From the NCBI GenBank assembly GCA_014960805.1, contig CP063163.1, positions 3,745,001 through 3,809,000 on the forward strand: a stretch of 64,000 nucleotides of DNA. The letters are read 5' to 3'. The stretch is from Cytobacillus suaedae. GTDB taxonomy: Bacteria; Bacillota; Bacilli; Bacillales; Bacillaceae_L. The position numbers and the translations under genes are program-made. Shown here one piece after another: positions 22,758-32,646 of the stretch; within the stretch, counting starts at the first letter, position 1, and every line of letters starts with the position of its first letter. The notes under the pieces were generated by a model that was not told the origin of the DNA, did not search any database, and saw nothing but the letters and a program-made list of their open reading frames with translations.

Positions 22758-22793
22758 AGAAAAAAACAAAAGACAGGGAATCCCCTGCCTTTA
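22758..22793 (-). terminator. Terminator after the LysM-NlpC/P60 gene
   Basis: Read leftwards, AAAGGCAGGG and CCCTGTCTTT pair around GATT and are followed by TGTTTTTTTC. Confidence 0.8.
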
Positions 22794-24110
22794 ATACACT
22801 CGCTTCGCCCCCATATAATACTGAGACCAATAGCTATTATCTAACGAATAAACAGCTATTCCTTTAGAGGTTGTTGCAGAAATAAACTCATTATTTCCTA
22901 CATAAAACCCTACATGCGATACTTCACCCGGCCGATTCACCCCAAAGAATACTAAATCTCCCACCTCTAAATTTATTCTCCCAACAGAAGTGCCCATCGT
23001 AAAATAATCAGCAGAAGTTGTTCTTGGGATATTAATTCCATGTTGTGCAAACATAAATGATACGAAACCAGAGCAATCAAAACCTGCAGGGGTTGACCCT
23101 CCCCATACATAAGGAACACCTATGTAATTAAAAGAGTCCTTAACTAACTCTTGTTTAACTTGCGCAGGGCTCTTAGTCGTTTCACCAACAGTAGAACCTC
23201 CTGGTGAACTCACATTCAATCTTTGACCAACATAAATTACATCACTAGCAAAATTATTAGCTGACATTATTGAGTTTACTGAAGTATTAAACCTATTTGC
23301 AATTCCAGATAGTGTATCACCTGATTAGACTATATAAGAGGTTGTGGTAGTTGGATTAGTTGAATTTACTTTTAACGATTGACCGATATAAATGGTGTCT
23401 GACGTAAGATTATTAAGTTGCTTCAAGTTTAAGACGGTCATATTATATCTTTTAGCAATAACAGAAAGGGAGTCACCAGCTTGAACAACATAATTCTGAG
23501 TTGTTGTGGTGGTTGGTTGGTTGGGAACAGTAGAACCCCTAACTTTCAAGTTTTGTCCTATATAAATTGTATCACTAGTTAAATTGTTGAGTTGTTTTAG
23601 TTCATTTACAGTCATATTGTAAAGGTTGGCAATAACTGATAATGAGTCTCCACTTTTTACTGTATAGGAGGATTCTTGCACTGACGTAGTACTTGAAGAA
23701 GAAACCTTTAAGGTCTGTCCTACATAAATCATATCCCCAGTTAGATTATTTAGTTGCTTTAGTTCGTGTACTGTCATTTTGAATTTTTGTCCAATAGCAG
23801 ATAATGTATCGCCTTTTTGAACAGTGTAGGTGTGATCTAGAGAGGCTGCTTTTACAGTTGTTTGTGAGTTATCTCCTAATATCGGACCACCCAGCATAAT
23901 TGTGGCAACGACTATTGTCCCAGAGACTACTTTTACTATTCCTTGTTTGAAGGTAGGAACATTTTTTTCAAGGTAACTTTGAACATTGCCATTAAGGTGT
24001 CTCTTTTTTTGAGGTGGATTGCTTCCCAATTCATTTGAGAATTCAGTAAGGTTAGGGTCGAGTGTTAAGATAATTGTATCGTTACTTTCCATACGATGAC
24101 CAACAAACAT
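22791..24110 (-). pseudogene. LysM-NlpC/P60 D,L-endopeptidase interrupted by one stop codon
   Basis: The intact frame would give 439 residues but codon 262 is TAA (23327-23325). Before it come an atypical 45-residue charged N-terminus, a signal/TM segment ([19 protein letters not shown]) and three LysM domains ([36 protein letters not shown]). After it, in the same frame, come the rest of a fourth LysM (SGDTLSGIANRFNTS) and an NlpC/P60 domain with FDCSGFVSF, HVGFY and a downstream polar residue forming the Cys-His catalytic pair. The stop sits where Q is expected in Y-x-V-Q-S-G-D, so it is a CAA to TAA change. The intact family (LytE, LytF, CwlS) cleaves the peptidoglycan stem peptide. GAGGAGAG supports the ATG at 24110. 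It may be a pseudogene, a sequencing error, or rarely read through. Confidence 0.85.
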
Positions 24111-24221
24111 CGAACATCTCTCCTCTTTTTTATCTAGTCTTTTCCTAGGAGATGTTTTTTATGAAAAGCTGGAACAATATATATCATGTAATAACTGGAT
24201 AATTAGGTATGGTCACACCAT

Positions 24222-24258
24222 AAAAATAGAGCTAAATCACTTGTGTGAATTTAGCTCA
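24222..24258 (-). terminator. Terminator after kapD
   Basis: GAGCTAAAT-CAC and the matching TGAATTTAGCTC form a 9-bp stem with inner pairs; leftwards it is followed by TATTTTTATGG. Confidence 0.8.
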
Positions 24259-24879
24259 TCATGCAAACTTATTTAATAGCTTTGAAAAATCAACCCTGTC
24301 ACCAATCGTGGTAGGTTCAGGTTTTTCTAGATATCGTTTATCATTTTCAACCAATTTAAAAATATTAAAGGTTGTTGTTGCATCATCTAATGCACAGTGA
24401 TGCTTACCTGTTCCTTCTTTCCCATACTCCTGTACAGCTTTCCAAAGACCTGTTTGATTTTGGTCACCAAAAAATCGTTTATATTCCATTGACAAGTCCC
24501 GTTGTTTCCCTTTAAAAGGAAAGGCAAGATTTCCCTTTGTACAATTTTGGCGTAATACCTTCATATCCATATTACCCCATGTAATAATTGTACTTTCTTG
24601 GCCGGAATCAAATTCAGTTATTTTCTTAACTAATTCCTCAAATGTTATACCGTTATTCACCTGCTCTTGAGTAATGGATAGAAACGTTCGGCATCTCTCT
24701 GTCAGGATAGGAAACTTTGATGGTTTAACATATGAAGAAAATGTGCCACGAATTTTTTGCCCTACGACGGCAACTAAACCTACTTCAATTATTTCAGGAT
24801 AAAAACCATAAGGGTTAGATCTATTTTCTGGCATTGTAAATTCAAAATCAATGAATAGATATTGGTGCTTATCATCCAT
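24259..24879 (-). CDS. kapD: 3'-5' exonuclease-like protein KapD
   Basis: A 206-residue DEDD-family exonuclease fold. ExoI (LFIDFEFTMPE) is near residue 8, ExoII (IITWGNMDMKVLRQN) near 99, and ExoIII with the conserved H-x4-D (HHCALDDATTTFN) near 162. In B. subtilis KapD inhibits the KinB pathway to sporulation; a nuclease activity fits the motifs. The ATG at 24879 follows AAGGGGGAAAG; a longer frame from 24909 lacks a site. It is separated from kapB here by the LysM hydrolase and repeat copy B. Confidence 0.9.
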   Translation of the reverse strand: MDDKHQYLFIDFEFTMPENRSNPYGFYPEIIEVGLVAVVGQKIRGTFSSYVKPSKFPILTERCRTFLSITQEQVNNGITFEELVKKITEFDSGQESTIITWGNMDMKVLRQNCTKGNLAFPFKGKQRDLSMEYKRFFGDQNQTGLWKAVQEYGKEGTGKHHCALDDATTTFNIFKLVENDKRYLEKPEPTTIGDRVDFSKLLNKFA

Positions 24880-25092
24880 TCTACTTTCCCCCTTGTTATG
24901 ACATACCATCTAAAGACTTTCGAACACCATTATTAGAACAATTATACCACGAGATGACCCTCTTTTTATGTCTTTTTTTCAGAATATAATAAAAATATAC
25001 AAAAAATACAATTTAGTCTTTGCCAAATCACTTTTAATATTTTGAATATTATACTATAATATTTAGGGAAGCGAAATAATTAAAGCAAGAAG

Positions 25093-26316
25093 GTGTACAC
25101 AATTACTACTGCTAAGCGAAACTTATTAATTATGTGGTTTGCCAATTTCTTTGTAGCAGCTAGTGCTACAATGATTATGCCTTTTTTATCTTTATTCATT
25201 GATACATTAGGTGATTTTTCAGATGAGTATGTTCAAAAGTGGTCAGGTTTTGTTTTCGGGGTAACCTTTCTGACTGCATTCTTTATTTCCCCAATTTGGG
25301 GACGTTTCGCCGACAAGCACGGGTATAAAAAAATATTGCTAATCACTGGATCTGGAATTGCAATTAGCATTTTTTTAATGGGGTTTGTACAGTCTGTCGA
25401 ACAGCTATTCATTCTTCGGTTAATAATGGGAATTGTAACAGGCTTTATTCCAACCTCACTAGCTTTAATATCTGCTCAGACTCCAAAGGAAATCGCAGGA
25501 AAAACTCTTGGTACTTTACAGATGGGGACTGTTTCTGGTGCCTTATTTGGTCCACTTCTTGGCGGGATACTTGCTGACGCAGTTGGATTTCAATACACAT
25601 TTTTACTAACTTCAATCGTCATTGCACTATCCACTTTGTTGGTGGGAATTGGAATAAATGAAATAAGAGTATCAAAAGAAAACAAGGACAAAAAGAGATT
25701 GTCCCGTAAAGAGGTACTACAACTTATCCTCCACAATCCAGTATTACTTACTATTATGGTAATCTCATTACTAGTTCAAGCTGCAAATTTCAGCATTCAA
25801 CCTCTTCTAGCACTCTATGTTGGGGAACTTAGTGGAACTGAAAATCTAGCCTTCCTTGCAGGTCTTGCTTTTTCAGCAACTGGATTTGGAAATTTACTTG
25901 CAACAAGACAATGGGGGAAACTTGGGGACAAAATAGGCCATGATAAAGTATTAATGATCTTAATCATATTTGCAGCTATCACGTTTATCCCTCAAGGCTT
26001 AGCAACATCACTATGGCAGTTAGTACTCTTTCGATTCTTGTTTGGAATTTCTGTTGGTGGGTTGATTCCTTGTATGACAGCTTATATTCGTCAAGTAGCC
26101 CCTCTCTCGATTCAAGGAGAAGTAATGGGCTATAATGTAAGCTTTAGGTTTCTCGGAAATGTAATTGGTCCAGTTATGGGCGGAATGATCAGTGGGTATT
26201 TTGGTATTTCTTCTGTGTTTTTTGTAACAAGTGGAATATTTGTTTTAAGTGCCTTCATTTTATGGGGGAGTATTCATCGTCAATCGAACGAAATAAAAAG
26301 ACATGCAGATGCATAA
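25093..26316 (+). CDS. yuxJ: MFS transporter YuxJ-like, probable drug efflux
   Basis: A 407-residue major facilitator superfamily protein with twelve helices. The loop 2-3 motif A (GRFADKHGYKKILLITG) is near residue 75, and motif C-like GPLLGGILAD near 154 marks drug:H+ antiporters. A second motif A copy, WGKLGDKIGHDKVLMI, is near 276. The substrate is unknown. The start is GTG at 25093, directly after AAGAAG; a stop lies just upstream in frame, and spacing is poor, so the true start is uncertain by a few codons. In B. subtilis yuxJ also follows kapD. Confidence 0.87.
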   Translation: MYTITTAKRNLLIMWFANFFVAASATMIMPFLSLFIDTLGDFSDEYVQKWSGFVFGVTFLTAFFISPIWGRFADKHGYKKILLITGSGIAISIFLMGFVQSVEQLFILRLIMGIVTGFIPTSLALISAQTPKEIAGKTLGTLQMGTVSGALFGPLLGGILADAVGFQYTFLLTSIVIALSTLLVGIGINEIRVSKENKDKKRLSRKEVLQLILHNPVLLTIMVISLLVQAANFSIQPLLALYVGELSGTENLAFLAGLAFSATGFGNLLATRQWGKLGDKIGHDKVLMILIIFAAITFIPQGLATSLWQLVLFRFLFGISVGGLIPCMTAYIRQVAPLSIQGEVMGYNVSFRFLGNVIGPVMGGMISGYFGISSVFFVTSGIFVLSAFILWGSIHRQSNEIKRHADA

Positions 26317-26323
26317 CATAAAC

Positions 26324-26358
26324 AAACAGATGGTTGTATAGCCATCTGTTTTGTTTTG
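26324..26358. terminator. Terminator between yuxJ and the small gene
   Basis: AAACAGATGG and CCATCTGTTT form a 10-bp perfect stem with loop TTGTATAG, followed by TGTTTTG. Confidence 0.88.
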
Positions 26359-26371
26359 TAGAACATCTTGA

Positions 26372-26611
26372 TTATTCTACACCAGGTCTACTATTAACCC
26401 GAATATATTCTCTTGGTCTAAAAGGCGGATATAAGTTGTTTTCTTCGCCAATTCGTCCATTATTTATCGTTTGTATTTGAACAGTTCCGTCTGGGTCATC
26501 TTCTAATTGATAATTGCCATAATCACTTTTAGTTTGATCATTCAGCCACCATGCACTGATGAGTAAAATAAAAAAAATCGATATTGCTACCATTACTTCT
26601 TTTTTATACAT
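26372..26611 (-). CDS. Small single-pass membrane protein, unknown
   Basis: A 79-residue protein with one N-terminal hydrophobic segment (EVMVAISIFFILLISAWWL, residues 5-23) and a polar acidic remainder probably outside the membrane (DPDGTVQIQTINNGRIGEEN, then PPFRPREYIRVNSRP). I do not recognise it. GAGGTG lies 8 bases before the ATG at 26611; an upstream in-frame start at 26641 has no site. It is divergent from the mrp operon and converges with yuxJ. Confidence 0.6.
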   Translation of the reverse strand: MYKKEVMVAISIFFILLISAWWLNDQTKSDYGNYQLEDDPDGTVQIQTINNGRIGEENNLYPPFRPREYIRVNSRPGVE

Positions 26612-26867
26612 AGTCAACACCTCAGGTATAGTTTTTAGCAAAGCGTAAAAATCTATACCTAGAAAAATTTTTTTATGATTTTTTTAGATGTTTTGACGTG
26701 TTTTTACTTATTTAATAACTTTAATTAGTATGGCATATACTATCAATTACATTACATGCAAGATAAATTACTTTAGTATATAATTTTCACTAGTAAGGTA
26801 TACATACTAATTCTTGATGTTTACTAAGGATTAGTGAACATTTAAAAATAAATAGGGGGGTACTACA

Positions 26868-29270
26868 TTGTCATTGTTACATTTAGCCATTTTGTCTCCT
26901 TTTTTGCTGGCGGTATTCATTCCGTTGTTATATAAGCATTTCAGGAAGATTCATACTGGGTGGTTCGTCCTTGTTTTACCGGTAATCTTATTCATTTATC
27001 TTTTACAGTTTATAAAAGGAAATGTTGAAGGTAACCCAATAACAGAGACATTATCCTGGATACCATCACTAGGAATCGATTTCACAGTTTATGTTGATGG
27101 ACTTGGGCTGTTATTTGCCCTTTTGATTACAGGAATTGGAGCACTTGTTGTCTTATATTCAATTTACTATTTGTCGAAGGACAAAGAATCCTTACATACG
27201 TTTTATATTTATCTATTAATGTTTATGGGAGCAATGCTTGGGGTTGTCTTATCTGATAATCTAATTGTTCTTTATACGTTCTGGGAGTTAACCAGTTTAT
27301 CTTCCTTCTTACTTATTGGGTATTGGTATCATCGAGAGAAATCTAGATATGGCGCCCAAAAATCAATGTTAATTACTGTGTTTGGCGGTTTATCAATGTT
27401 AGCTGGTTTTATACTGTTAGGTATGATGGCCGATACATTTAGTATTCGTGAACTAATCGCCCAAGCGGATACAATGCCAACACATCCTTTATTTATTCCA
27501 GCATTATTACTAGTGCTACTTGGAGCATTTACAAAATCTGCTCAGTTCCCATTTCATATCTGGTTGCCAGATGCTATGGAAGCGCCTACTCCGGTAAGTG
27601 CTTATTTACACTCAGCAACAATGGTTAAAGCAGGAATTTACCTTGTAGCAAGATTAAGTCCCGTTTTCGCTGGATCAGCAGAGTGGTTATGGCTAGTAGC
27701 TGGATTTGGAATTATCACCCTTTTCTGGGGCTCATTCTCCGCTGTAAAACAAACCGATTTAAAATCAATCCTTGCCTTTTCGACAATTAGTCAGTTAGGG
27801 ATGATTATGTCAATGTTGGGAATCGGAGCAGCAGCCTTACATTACGACTATCTTGATGACAATATCTATTTAATCGCCACAACTGCAGCTATTTTTCACT
27901 TAATTAATCATGCAACTTTCAAAGGTAGTCTCTTTATGGTTGTAGGGATTGTTGACCATGAAACAGGTACCAGGGATATCCGTAAATTAGGCGGCCTAAT
28001 GACGTTAATGCCTATTACATTTACACTAGCAATCATTGGATCATTTTCGATGGCTGGTTTACCACCATTTAACGGTTTCCTTAGTAAAGAGATGTTTTTT
28101 ACTGCGATGCTTCACGCATCCACATTAGATATATTTAATTTTGAAACTTGGGGAATTCTGTTTCCAATACTAGCTTGGATTGCAAGTATTTTTACGTTCA
28201 TTTACAGCATGATTTTGGTATTCAAAACCTTTACAGGGAAATACAAACCAGAGGAACTTGATAAGAAACCACATGAAGCTCCAATCGGTATGTTAATATC
28301 ACCAATTGTTTTAGCTTCATTAGTGATTATCATTGCATTCTTTCCGAACCTCATTGCAAAGAGTTTAATAGAACCGGCAATGGTCTCTATTCACCCTACT
28401 CTTCTGGAAATGGGATCGTTTAAGACTAAGATCTACTTTTGGCATGGGTGGAACCTTGAGTTATTTATGACAATTGGAGTAGTAGGTATAGGGTCAGGAC
28501 TATTTTTAACATTAACAAAGTGGTCTGGCTTGTATGACCTATTTCCAAAACGCTTAACACTTAATAACTTATATGACCACGGGCTAATATCAATGGAAAG
28601 ATCAGCAACCAAACTAAATAGACTTTACATGACAGGCTCTATAAGAAATTATCTAGTATTTATATTTGGCTTTATGATTTTTGCATTGGGTGGTTCTTTA
28701 CTAACAAAAAATGCTTTTGTTGTAGATTTTGCTGCGGCAGCTCCAGTAGGATTATATGAAGTTGTTTTAGCATTGGTTTTAGTAGCAGGAGTATTAACAA
28801 TATTATTTTCAAAATCTCGGTTATCAGCAATTATTGCTCTTGGAGCCGTTGGCTACACGATTGCTTTATTCTTCGTGTTATTTAGGGCACCGGACTTAGC
28901 ATTAACTCAACTATTAGTCGAAACAGTATCTGTAGCATTATTCTTACTTTGTTTTTACCATTTGCCTGAGTATAAGAAACAACATAAGCGACTTTCTTTC
29001 CGACTTACGAACTTACTTATTTCTTTAGGAGTTGGGACTGTTGTTACTTTAATAGCTTTATCAGCAAATAGCACTAGACTTTTTGACTCGATATCAAGTT
29101 ATTATGTTGATGCAAGTTACACTGAAGCCGGTGGAAAAAATATGGTTAATGTTATACTTGTAGACTTTAGAGGGTTCGATACCCTATTTGAGATTGTCGT
29201 ACTTGGTATCGCAGCACTAGGGATCTATTCCATGATAAAACTCCGTCTAACAAGGGGGAGACAAGGATGA
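26868..29270 (+). CDS. mrpA: Na+/H+ antiporter subunit A, MrpA
   Basis: An 800-residue membrane protein, the largest Mrp subunit, related to NuoL and NuoM/N antiporter-like subunits and carrying an extra C-terminal MrpA-specific part with an NuoJ-like region. The central motif DGLGLLFALLITGIGALVVL and the proton-channel segment ELTSLSSFLLIGYWYHR with its key glutamate are present, as are FPFHIWLPDAMEAPTPVSAY and HLINHATFKGSLF. Mrp exchanges Na+ for H+ and supports growth at high pH and salt; all subunits assemble in one complex. The start is TTG at 26868 preceded by AGGGGGG. It is the first of seven overlapping genes. Confidence 0.97.
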   Translation: MSLLHLAILSPFLLAVFIPLLYKHFRKIHTGWFVLVLPVILFIYLLQFIKGNVEGNPITETLSWIPSLGIDFTVYVDGLGLLFALLITGIGALVVLYSIYYLSKDKESLHTFYIYLLMFMGAMLGVVLSDNLIVLYTFWELTSLSSFLLIGYWYHREKSRYGAQKSMLITVFGGLSMLAGFILLGMMADTFSIRELIAQADTMPTHPLFIPALLLVLLGAFTKSAQFPFHIWLPDAMEAPTPVSAYLHSATMVKAGIYLVARLSPVFAGSAEWLWLVAGFGIITLFWGSFSAVKQTDLKSILAFSTISQLGMIMSMLGIGAAALHYDYLDDNIYLIATTAAIFHLINHATFKGSLFMVVGIVDHETGTRDIRKLGGLMTLMPITFTLAIIGSFSMAGLPPFNGFLSKEMFFTAMLHASTLDIFNFETWGILFPILAWIASIFTFIYSMILVFKTFTGKYKPEELDKKPHEAPIGMLISPIVLASLVIIIAFFPNLIAKSLIEPAMVSIHPTLLEMGSFKTKIYFWHGWNLELFMTIGVVGIGSGLFLTLTKWSGLYDLFPKRLTLNNLYDHGLISMERSATKLNRLYMTGSIRNYLVFIFGFMIFALGGSLLTKNAFVVDFAAAAPVGLYEVVLALVLVAGVLTILFSKSRLSAIIALGAVGYTIALFFVLFRAPDLALTQLLVETVSVALFLLCFYHLPEYKKQHKRLSFRLTNLLISLGVGTVVTLIALSANSTRLFDSISSYYVDASYTEAGGKNMVNVILVDFRGFDTLFEIVVLGIAALGIYSMIKLRLTRGRQG

Positions 29271-29689
29271 AAACAAACGATTTAATACTTCAAACAATGA
29301 CGAAGATTCTTGTCTTCATCATTTTCGCATATGCAATCAACCTGTTCTTGGCTGGCCACTACACGGCAGGTGGTGGGTTTATAGGCGGACTAATGGCTGC
29401 TGGAGCAATTGTTTTACTGTTACTAGCTTTTGACATGAAGACGGTCCGTACCATACTCCCATTTAATTTCATAAGCATGACAGCATTAGGATTACTGATT
29501 GCAGTTGGAACAGGTGTTGGTGCATTTCTATTTGATGTTCCATTTCTAACACATACATTTGGTTATTTTGACTTACCGATCATCGGGAAAACTGGTCTTG
29601 CCACAGCAGTATTATTTGATATTGGTGTTTTCCTGGTGGTTGTTGGGATTGTGATGGTCATCATACAAACAATTGGGGAGGATGAATAA
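29267..29689 (+). CDS. mrpB: Na+/H+ antiporter subunit B, MrpB
   Basis: A 140-residue protein with four membrane helices. [20 protein letters not shown] at the start, then [20 protein letters not shown], and a late [16 protein letters not shown] are typical MnhB/MrpB features. It is a required subunit of the Mrp complex and has no similarity to the proton-pumping subunits. Its ATG overlaps the mrpA stop by 4 bp (ATGA), with GGGGGAGA just upstream. Translation coupling with mrpA is likely. Confidence 0.96.
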   Translation: MKTNDLILQTMTKILVFIIFAYAINLFLAGHYTAGGGFIGGLMAAGAIVLLLLAFDMKTVRTILPFNFISMTALGLLIAVGTGVGAFLFDVPFLTHTFGYFDLPIIGKTGLATAVLFDIGVFLVVVGIVMVIIQTIGEDE

Positions 29690-30030
29690 TGGAGATAGTT
29701 ATGTCTTTTATCATCGGCATATTATTTACTGCTGCAACCTACCTCATTTTATCTAAAAGTTTAATACGTATCATTATTGGAACTGGACTTCTAAGCCATG
29801 GAGCACATTTGTTACTTCTTACAATGGGAGGATTAAAAAGAGGGGCTGCACCGTTACTTGGAGAAAAAGCAAGTGCTTACACAGACCCGCTGCCTCAGGC
29901 TTTAATTTTGACAGCAATCGTTATAAGCTTTGGTGTTACTGCTTTCTTCTTAGTACTAGCCTATCGCTCTTACCAAGAACTTGGAACAGATAACATGGAC
30001 AAATTGAGGGGAACTGATCGTAATGAATAA
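29689..30030 (+). CDS. mrpC: Na+/H+ antiporter subunit C, MrpC
   Basis: A 113-residue, three-helix protein homologous to NuoK of complex [21 protein letters not shown] with its buried acidic neighbourhood, then [16 protein letters not shown] and [20 protein letters not shown], match MrpC/MnhC; the [14 protein letters not shown] block is the family hallmark. It joins MrpA and MrpD in the ion path. The ATG overlaps the mrpB stop codon by one base (TAATG). Confidence 0.96.
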   Translation: MEIVMSFIIGILFTAATYLILSKSLIRIIIGTGLLSHGAHLLLLTMGGLKRGAAPLLGEKASAYTDPLPQALILTAIVISFGVTAFFLVLAYRSYQELGTDNMDKLRGTDRNE

Positions 30031-31504
30031 TTTAGTAATACTACCACTGCTTATTCCATTGTTAGCTGGGATTGCTTTAATATTCCTACATAAGTATATC
30101 CTAGCTCAAAAATGGATAAGTGCACTTTCAGCTGTATTAACTGTAATTGTCTCGGGTTACTTGGTACAATTCGTTTACGATAATGGGATACAAACCTTAA
30201 ACTTAGGAAATTGGCAAGCACCGTTTGGAATCGTTTTAGTTGCAGATTTATTTGCTTCTATTCTCGTCTTAACTACTTCCATTGTTTCATTAGCGTGTAT
30301 CTTGTATTCCTTTAAATCAATTGGAATTGATAGAGAGCGATTTTACTATTACTCGGTTGTACAATTTCTGATTGTTGGAATACTTGGTGCATTTTTAACA
30401 GGGGATATTTTCAATCTTTTTGTATTCTTTGAAGTTATGCTGATGTCTTCCTATGTATTAATCGTATTGGGTGGCACAAAAATTCAGTTAAGAGAATCAA
30501 TTAAGTATATTTTAGTTAACATTGTTTCCTCTGCTCTGTTTGTTACAGCAGTCGCCTATCTATATGCGGTTACTGGTACATTAAATATGGCAGATTTGTC
30601 AGTTCGAATTAATGAAATCGGTAATGAAGGAATTATCACGGTTATTGCCATTTTATTCTTAGTCGTATTTGGAATGAAGGCTGCAATATTCCCTCTATTC
30701 TTTTGGTTACCTGGATCTTATCAAGCACCCCCAACTCCAGTTACTGCTTTTTTTGGGGCACTTTTAACAAAAGTCGGAGTGTACTCGATTATCCGCGTGT
30801 TTACATTGATTTTTAATCAGGATGTTGCATTTACTCATACAATTATAGGAATACTAGCTGGTTTCACTATTATTGTAGGTGTTATCGGTGCTATCGCATA
30901 TTGGGATGTTAAGAAAATTATCATCTATAATATCATGACGGCTGTTGGAGTCATTTTAGCTGGATTGGCTGCATTCTCTACAACTGCCTTATCTGGAGCA
31001 ATCTTTTATGTTGTTCATGATATGGTCATAAAGGCTGCACTATTTTTATTAGTAGGAGCTATGATTGTCATTACTGGAACAAACAACTTAAAGGAAATGG
31101 GAGGATTAATCAAAAATCATCCTTTTCTAGGCTGGATGTTTTTTGTTGCAGCCGTTACTTTAGCCGGAATCCCACCTTTAAGTGGATTCGTAGGTAAGTT
31201 ATTAATTGTAACTGGTGGATTTGAAAGTGAACACTATTGGCTAGCTGGACTGGTATTATTATCAAGCTTGCTTGTGCTCTACTCAGTATTCAAGATCTTT
31301 ATGAATGGATTCTGGGGAGAAACAAAATTAGCGAAAGAAGAAGAAAAAGGTACAACAAAAGGGTTATTGTACCCATGCGCTCTATTACTTACAATATCAA
31401 TTATTCTTGGAGTAGGTGCAGATTGGTTCTATCCTTATATAAGCGAAGCCGCTGAAACACTAATGAACCCTTCAATCTATATTCAAGCTGTGTTAGGGGG
31501 ATAG
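30023..31504 (+). CDS. mrpD: Na+/H+ antiporter subunit D, MrpD
   Basis: A 493-residue membrane protein of the NuoM/NuoN-type antiporter family with about 14 helices. [17 protein letters not shown] carries the conserved glutamate, and [20 protein letters not shown] the conserved lysine and proline helix; [17 protein letters not shown] and the end region are also typical. It is one of the two ion-translocating Mrp subunits. The ATG lies 8 bp inside the end of mrpC. It has the normal family length. Confidence 0.97.
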   Translation: MNNLVILPLLIPLLAGIALIFLHKYILAQKWISALSAVLTVIVSGYLVQFVYDNGIQTLNLGNWQAPFGIVLVADLFASILVLTTSIVSLACILYSFKSIGIDRERFYYYSVVQFLIVGILGAFLTGDIFNLFVFFEVMLMSSYVLIVLGGTKIQLRESIKYILVNIVSSALFVTAVAYLYAVTGTLNMADLSVRINEIGNEGIITVIAILFLVVFGMKAAIFPLFFWLPGSYQAPPTPVTAFFGALLTKVGVYSIIRVFTLIFNQDVAFTHTIIGILAGFTIIVGVIGAIAYWDVKKIIIYNIMTAVGVILAGLAAFSTTALSGAIFYVVHDMVIKAALFLLVGAMIVITGTNNLKEMGGLIKNHPFLGWMFFVAAVTLAGIPPLSGFVGKLLIVTGGFESEHYWLAGLVLLSSLLVLYSVFKIFMNGFWGETKLAKEEEKGTTKGLLYPCALLLTISIILGVGADWFYPYISEAAETLMNPSIYIQAVLGG

Positions 31505-31510
31505 TGAAAA

Positions 31511-31987
31511 ATGGCCTTTCAACTATTACTTAATATACTTATTGCATTTACATGGATGTTTTTAACCAACTCATATGATTTTGCAGCATTTTTTGCAGGT
31601 TACCTCGTAGGTCTATTAATGATTTTTATTCTTCGGCGATTCTTTAATCATCGCTTCTACCTGGCAAATGTTTATGCTGTAATTAAACTAATACTGTTAT
31701 TTATTAAAGAACTTATATTATCAAATTTTGAAATTATAAAGATCGTCTTAAATCCAAAATTTGATGCAAAACCAGGAATTTTTGCTTTACCAATAGAACT
31801 TGAAGAAGACTGGGAAATTGCGGTTTTATCAAATTTAATAACCTTAACACCAGGGACACTTGTGATTGATGTGTCTGATGATAAGAAAACCCTTTACATT
31901 CATGCTATGGATGTACCGGATGTAAACAACTCGATTAATACAATTAAAAATACGTTTGAAAAAGCAATCAAGGAGGTGAGCCGATAA
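31511..31987 (+). CDS. mrpE: Na+/H+ antiporter subunit E, MrpE
   Basis: A 158-residue protein with two or three N-terminal helices (NILIAFTWMFLTNSYDFAAF, LVGLLMIFILRRFF) and a cytoplasmic C-terminal domain containing LSNLITLTPGTLVIDVSDD, the MrpE/MnhE hallmark. It is needed for assembly of the Mrp complex. The gene starts 6 bp after mrpD with GGGGGA upstream. Its stop codon overlaps the mrpF start by one base. Confidence 0.96.
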   Translation: MAFQLLLNILIAFTWMFLTNSYDFAAFFAGYLVGLLMIFILRRFFNHRFYLANVYAVIKLILLFIKELILSNFEIIKIVLNPKFDAKPGIFALPIELEEDWEIAVLSNLITLTPGTLVIDVSDDKKTLYIHAMDVPDVNNSINTIKNTFEKAIKEVSR

Positions 31988-32271
31988 TGGTAGATATTAT
32001 TTTACACGTATCTTTACTGCTTTTATCGGTTTCAACTCTAGGGTTCTTATACCGAGTGGTAAAAGGTCCAACGGTACCAGACCGTGTTATTGCACTAGAT
32101 GCGATCGGAATTAACTTAGTTGGAATTACGGCTATTACTTCTGTCATTCTAAGAACAGAGGCTTTCTTAGAAGTCATTCTCTTAATAGGTATTGTTGCCT
32201 TTATTGGAACCGTATCTTTTGCTAAGTTTCTTGAGAAGGGAGTCGTCATAGAACGTGATCGAAACTCTTAA
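31987..32271 (+). CDS. mrpF: Na+/H+ antiporter subunit F, MrpF
   Basis: A 94-residue, three-helix subunit. LGFLYRVVKGPTVPDRVIAL followed by DAIGINLVGITA is the MrpF/PhaF signature. Besides its place in Mrp, B. subtilis MrpF has been linked to bile-salt efflux. AAGGAGGTGAG precedes the ATG at 31987. It overlaps mrpG by 17 bp. Confidence 0.96.
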   Translation: MVDIILHVSLLLLSVSTLGFLYRVVKGPTVPDRVIALDAIGINLVGITAITSVILRTEAFLEVILLIGIVAFIGTVSFAKFLEKGVVIERDRNS

Positions 32272-32605
32272 AATAATTTTTGCAGTAATTATCCTTTTGG
32301 GATCAGTAATTAGTATTATTACTATGATTGGTTTAATTCGTTTGCCGGATGTTTATACTCGTAATCACGCAGCATCAAAAAGTGCAACATTAGGAGTTCT
32401 TTTCATATTGTTCGGTACCTTTTTGTTCTTTTGGCTAGAAAATGGCTATATGAATTCAAGATTAATTTTAGCAATTGTATTCATCTTTTTAACAGCACCA
32501 GTAGCTGGACATTTAATAAGCCGTGCAGCCTATAATTCCGGGATTCCTCTATGGGAGCAAAGCGTGAGAGATGATTTAAAAGCAAAGCAAAAAGCTAAAT
32601 CATAA
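32255..32605 (+). CDS. mrpG: Na+/H+ antiporter subunit G, MrpG
   Basis: A 116-residue, three-helix subunit. IGLIRLPDVYTRNHAASKSA near residue 25 and FIFLTAPVAGHLISRAAYNS near 76 match MnhG/MrpG. It starts at a GTG inside the end of mrpF; AGGGAG upstream is a weak ribosome binding site, so coupling to mrpF is likely. It ends the operon before a strong terminator. Confidence 0.95.
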   Translation: MIETLKIIFAVIILLGSVISIITMIGLIRLPDVYTRNHAASKSATLGVLFILFGTFLFFWLENGYMNSRLILAIVFIFLTAPVAGHLISRAAYNSGIPLWEQSVRDDLKAKQKAKS

Positions 32606-32607
32606 AT

Positions 32608-32646
32608 AAAACCGAGATGATAAACGAATCATCTCGGTTTTTTTCA
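32608..32646. terminator. Terminator of the mrp operon and yuxO
   Basis: AAACCGAGATGAT and ATCATCTCGGTTT form a 13-bp perfect stem followed by TTTTTT; reads of A allow use for convergent yuxO. Confidence 0.95.

Noticed and set aside
26642-26867. Alkali- or sodium-responsive control element upstream of mrpA.
   Set aside because: The 226-bp region is AT-rich with several weak promoter-like hexamers, but no clear promoter, palindrome or riboswitch fold could be defined.
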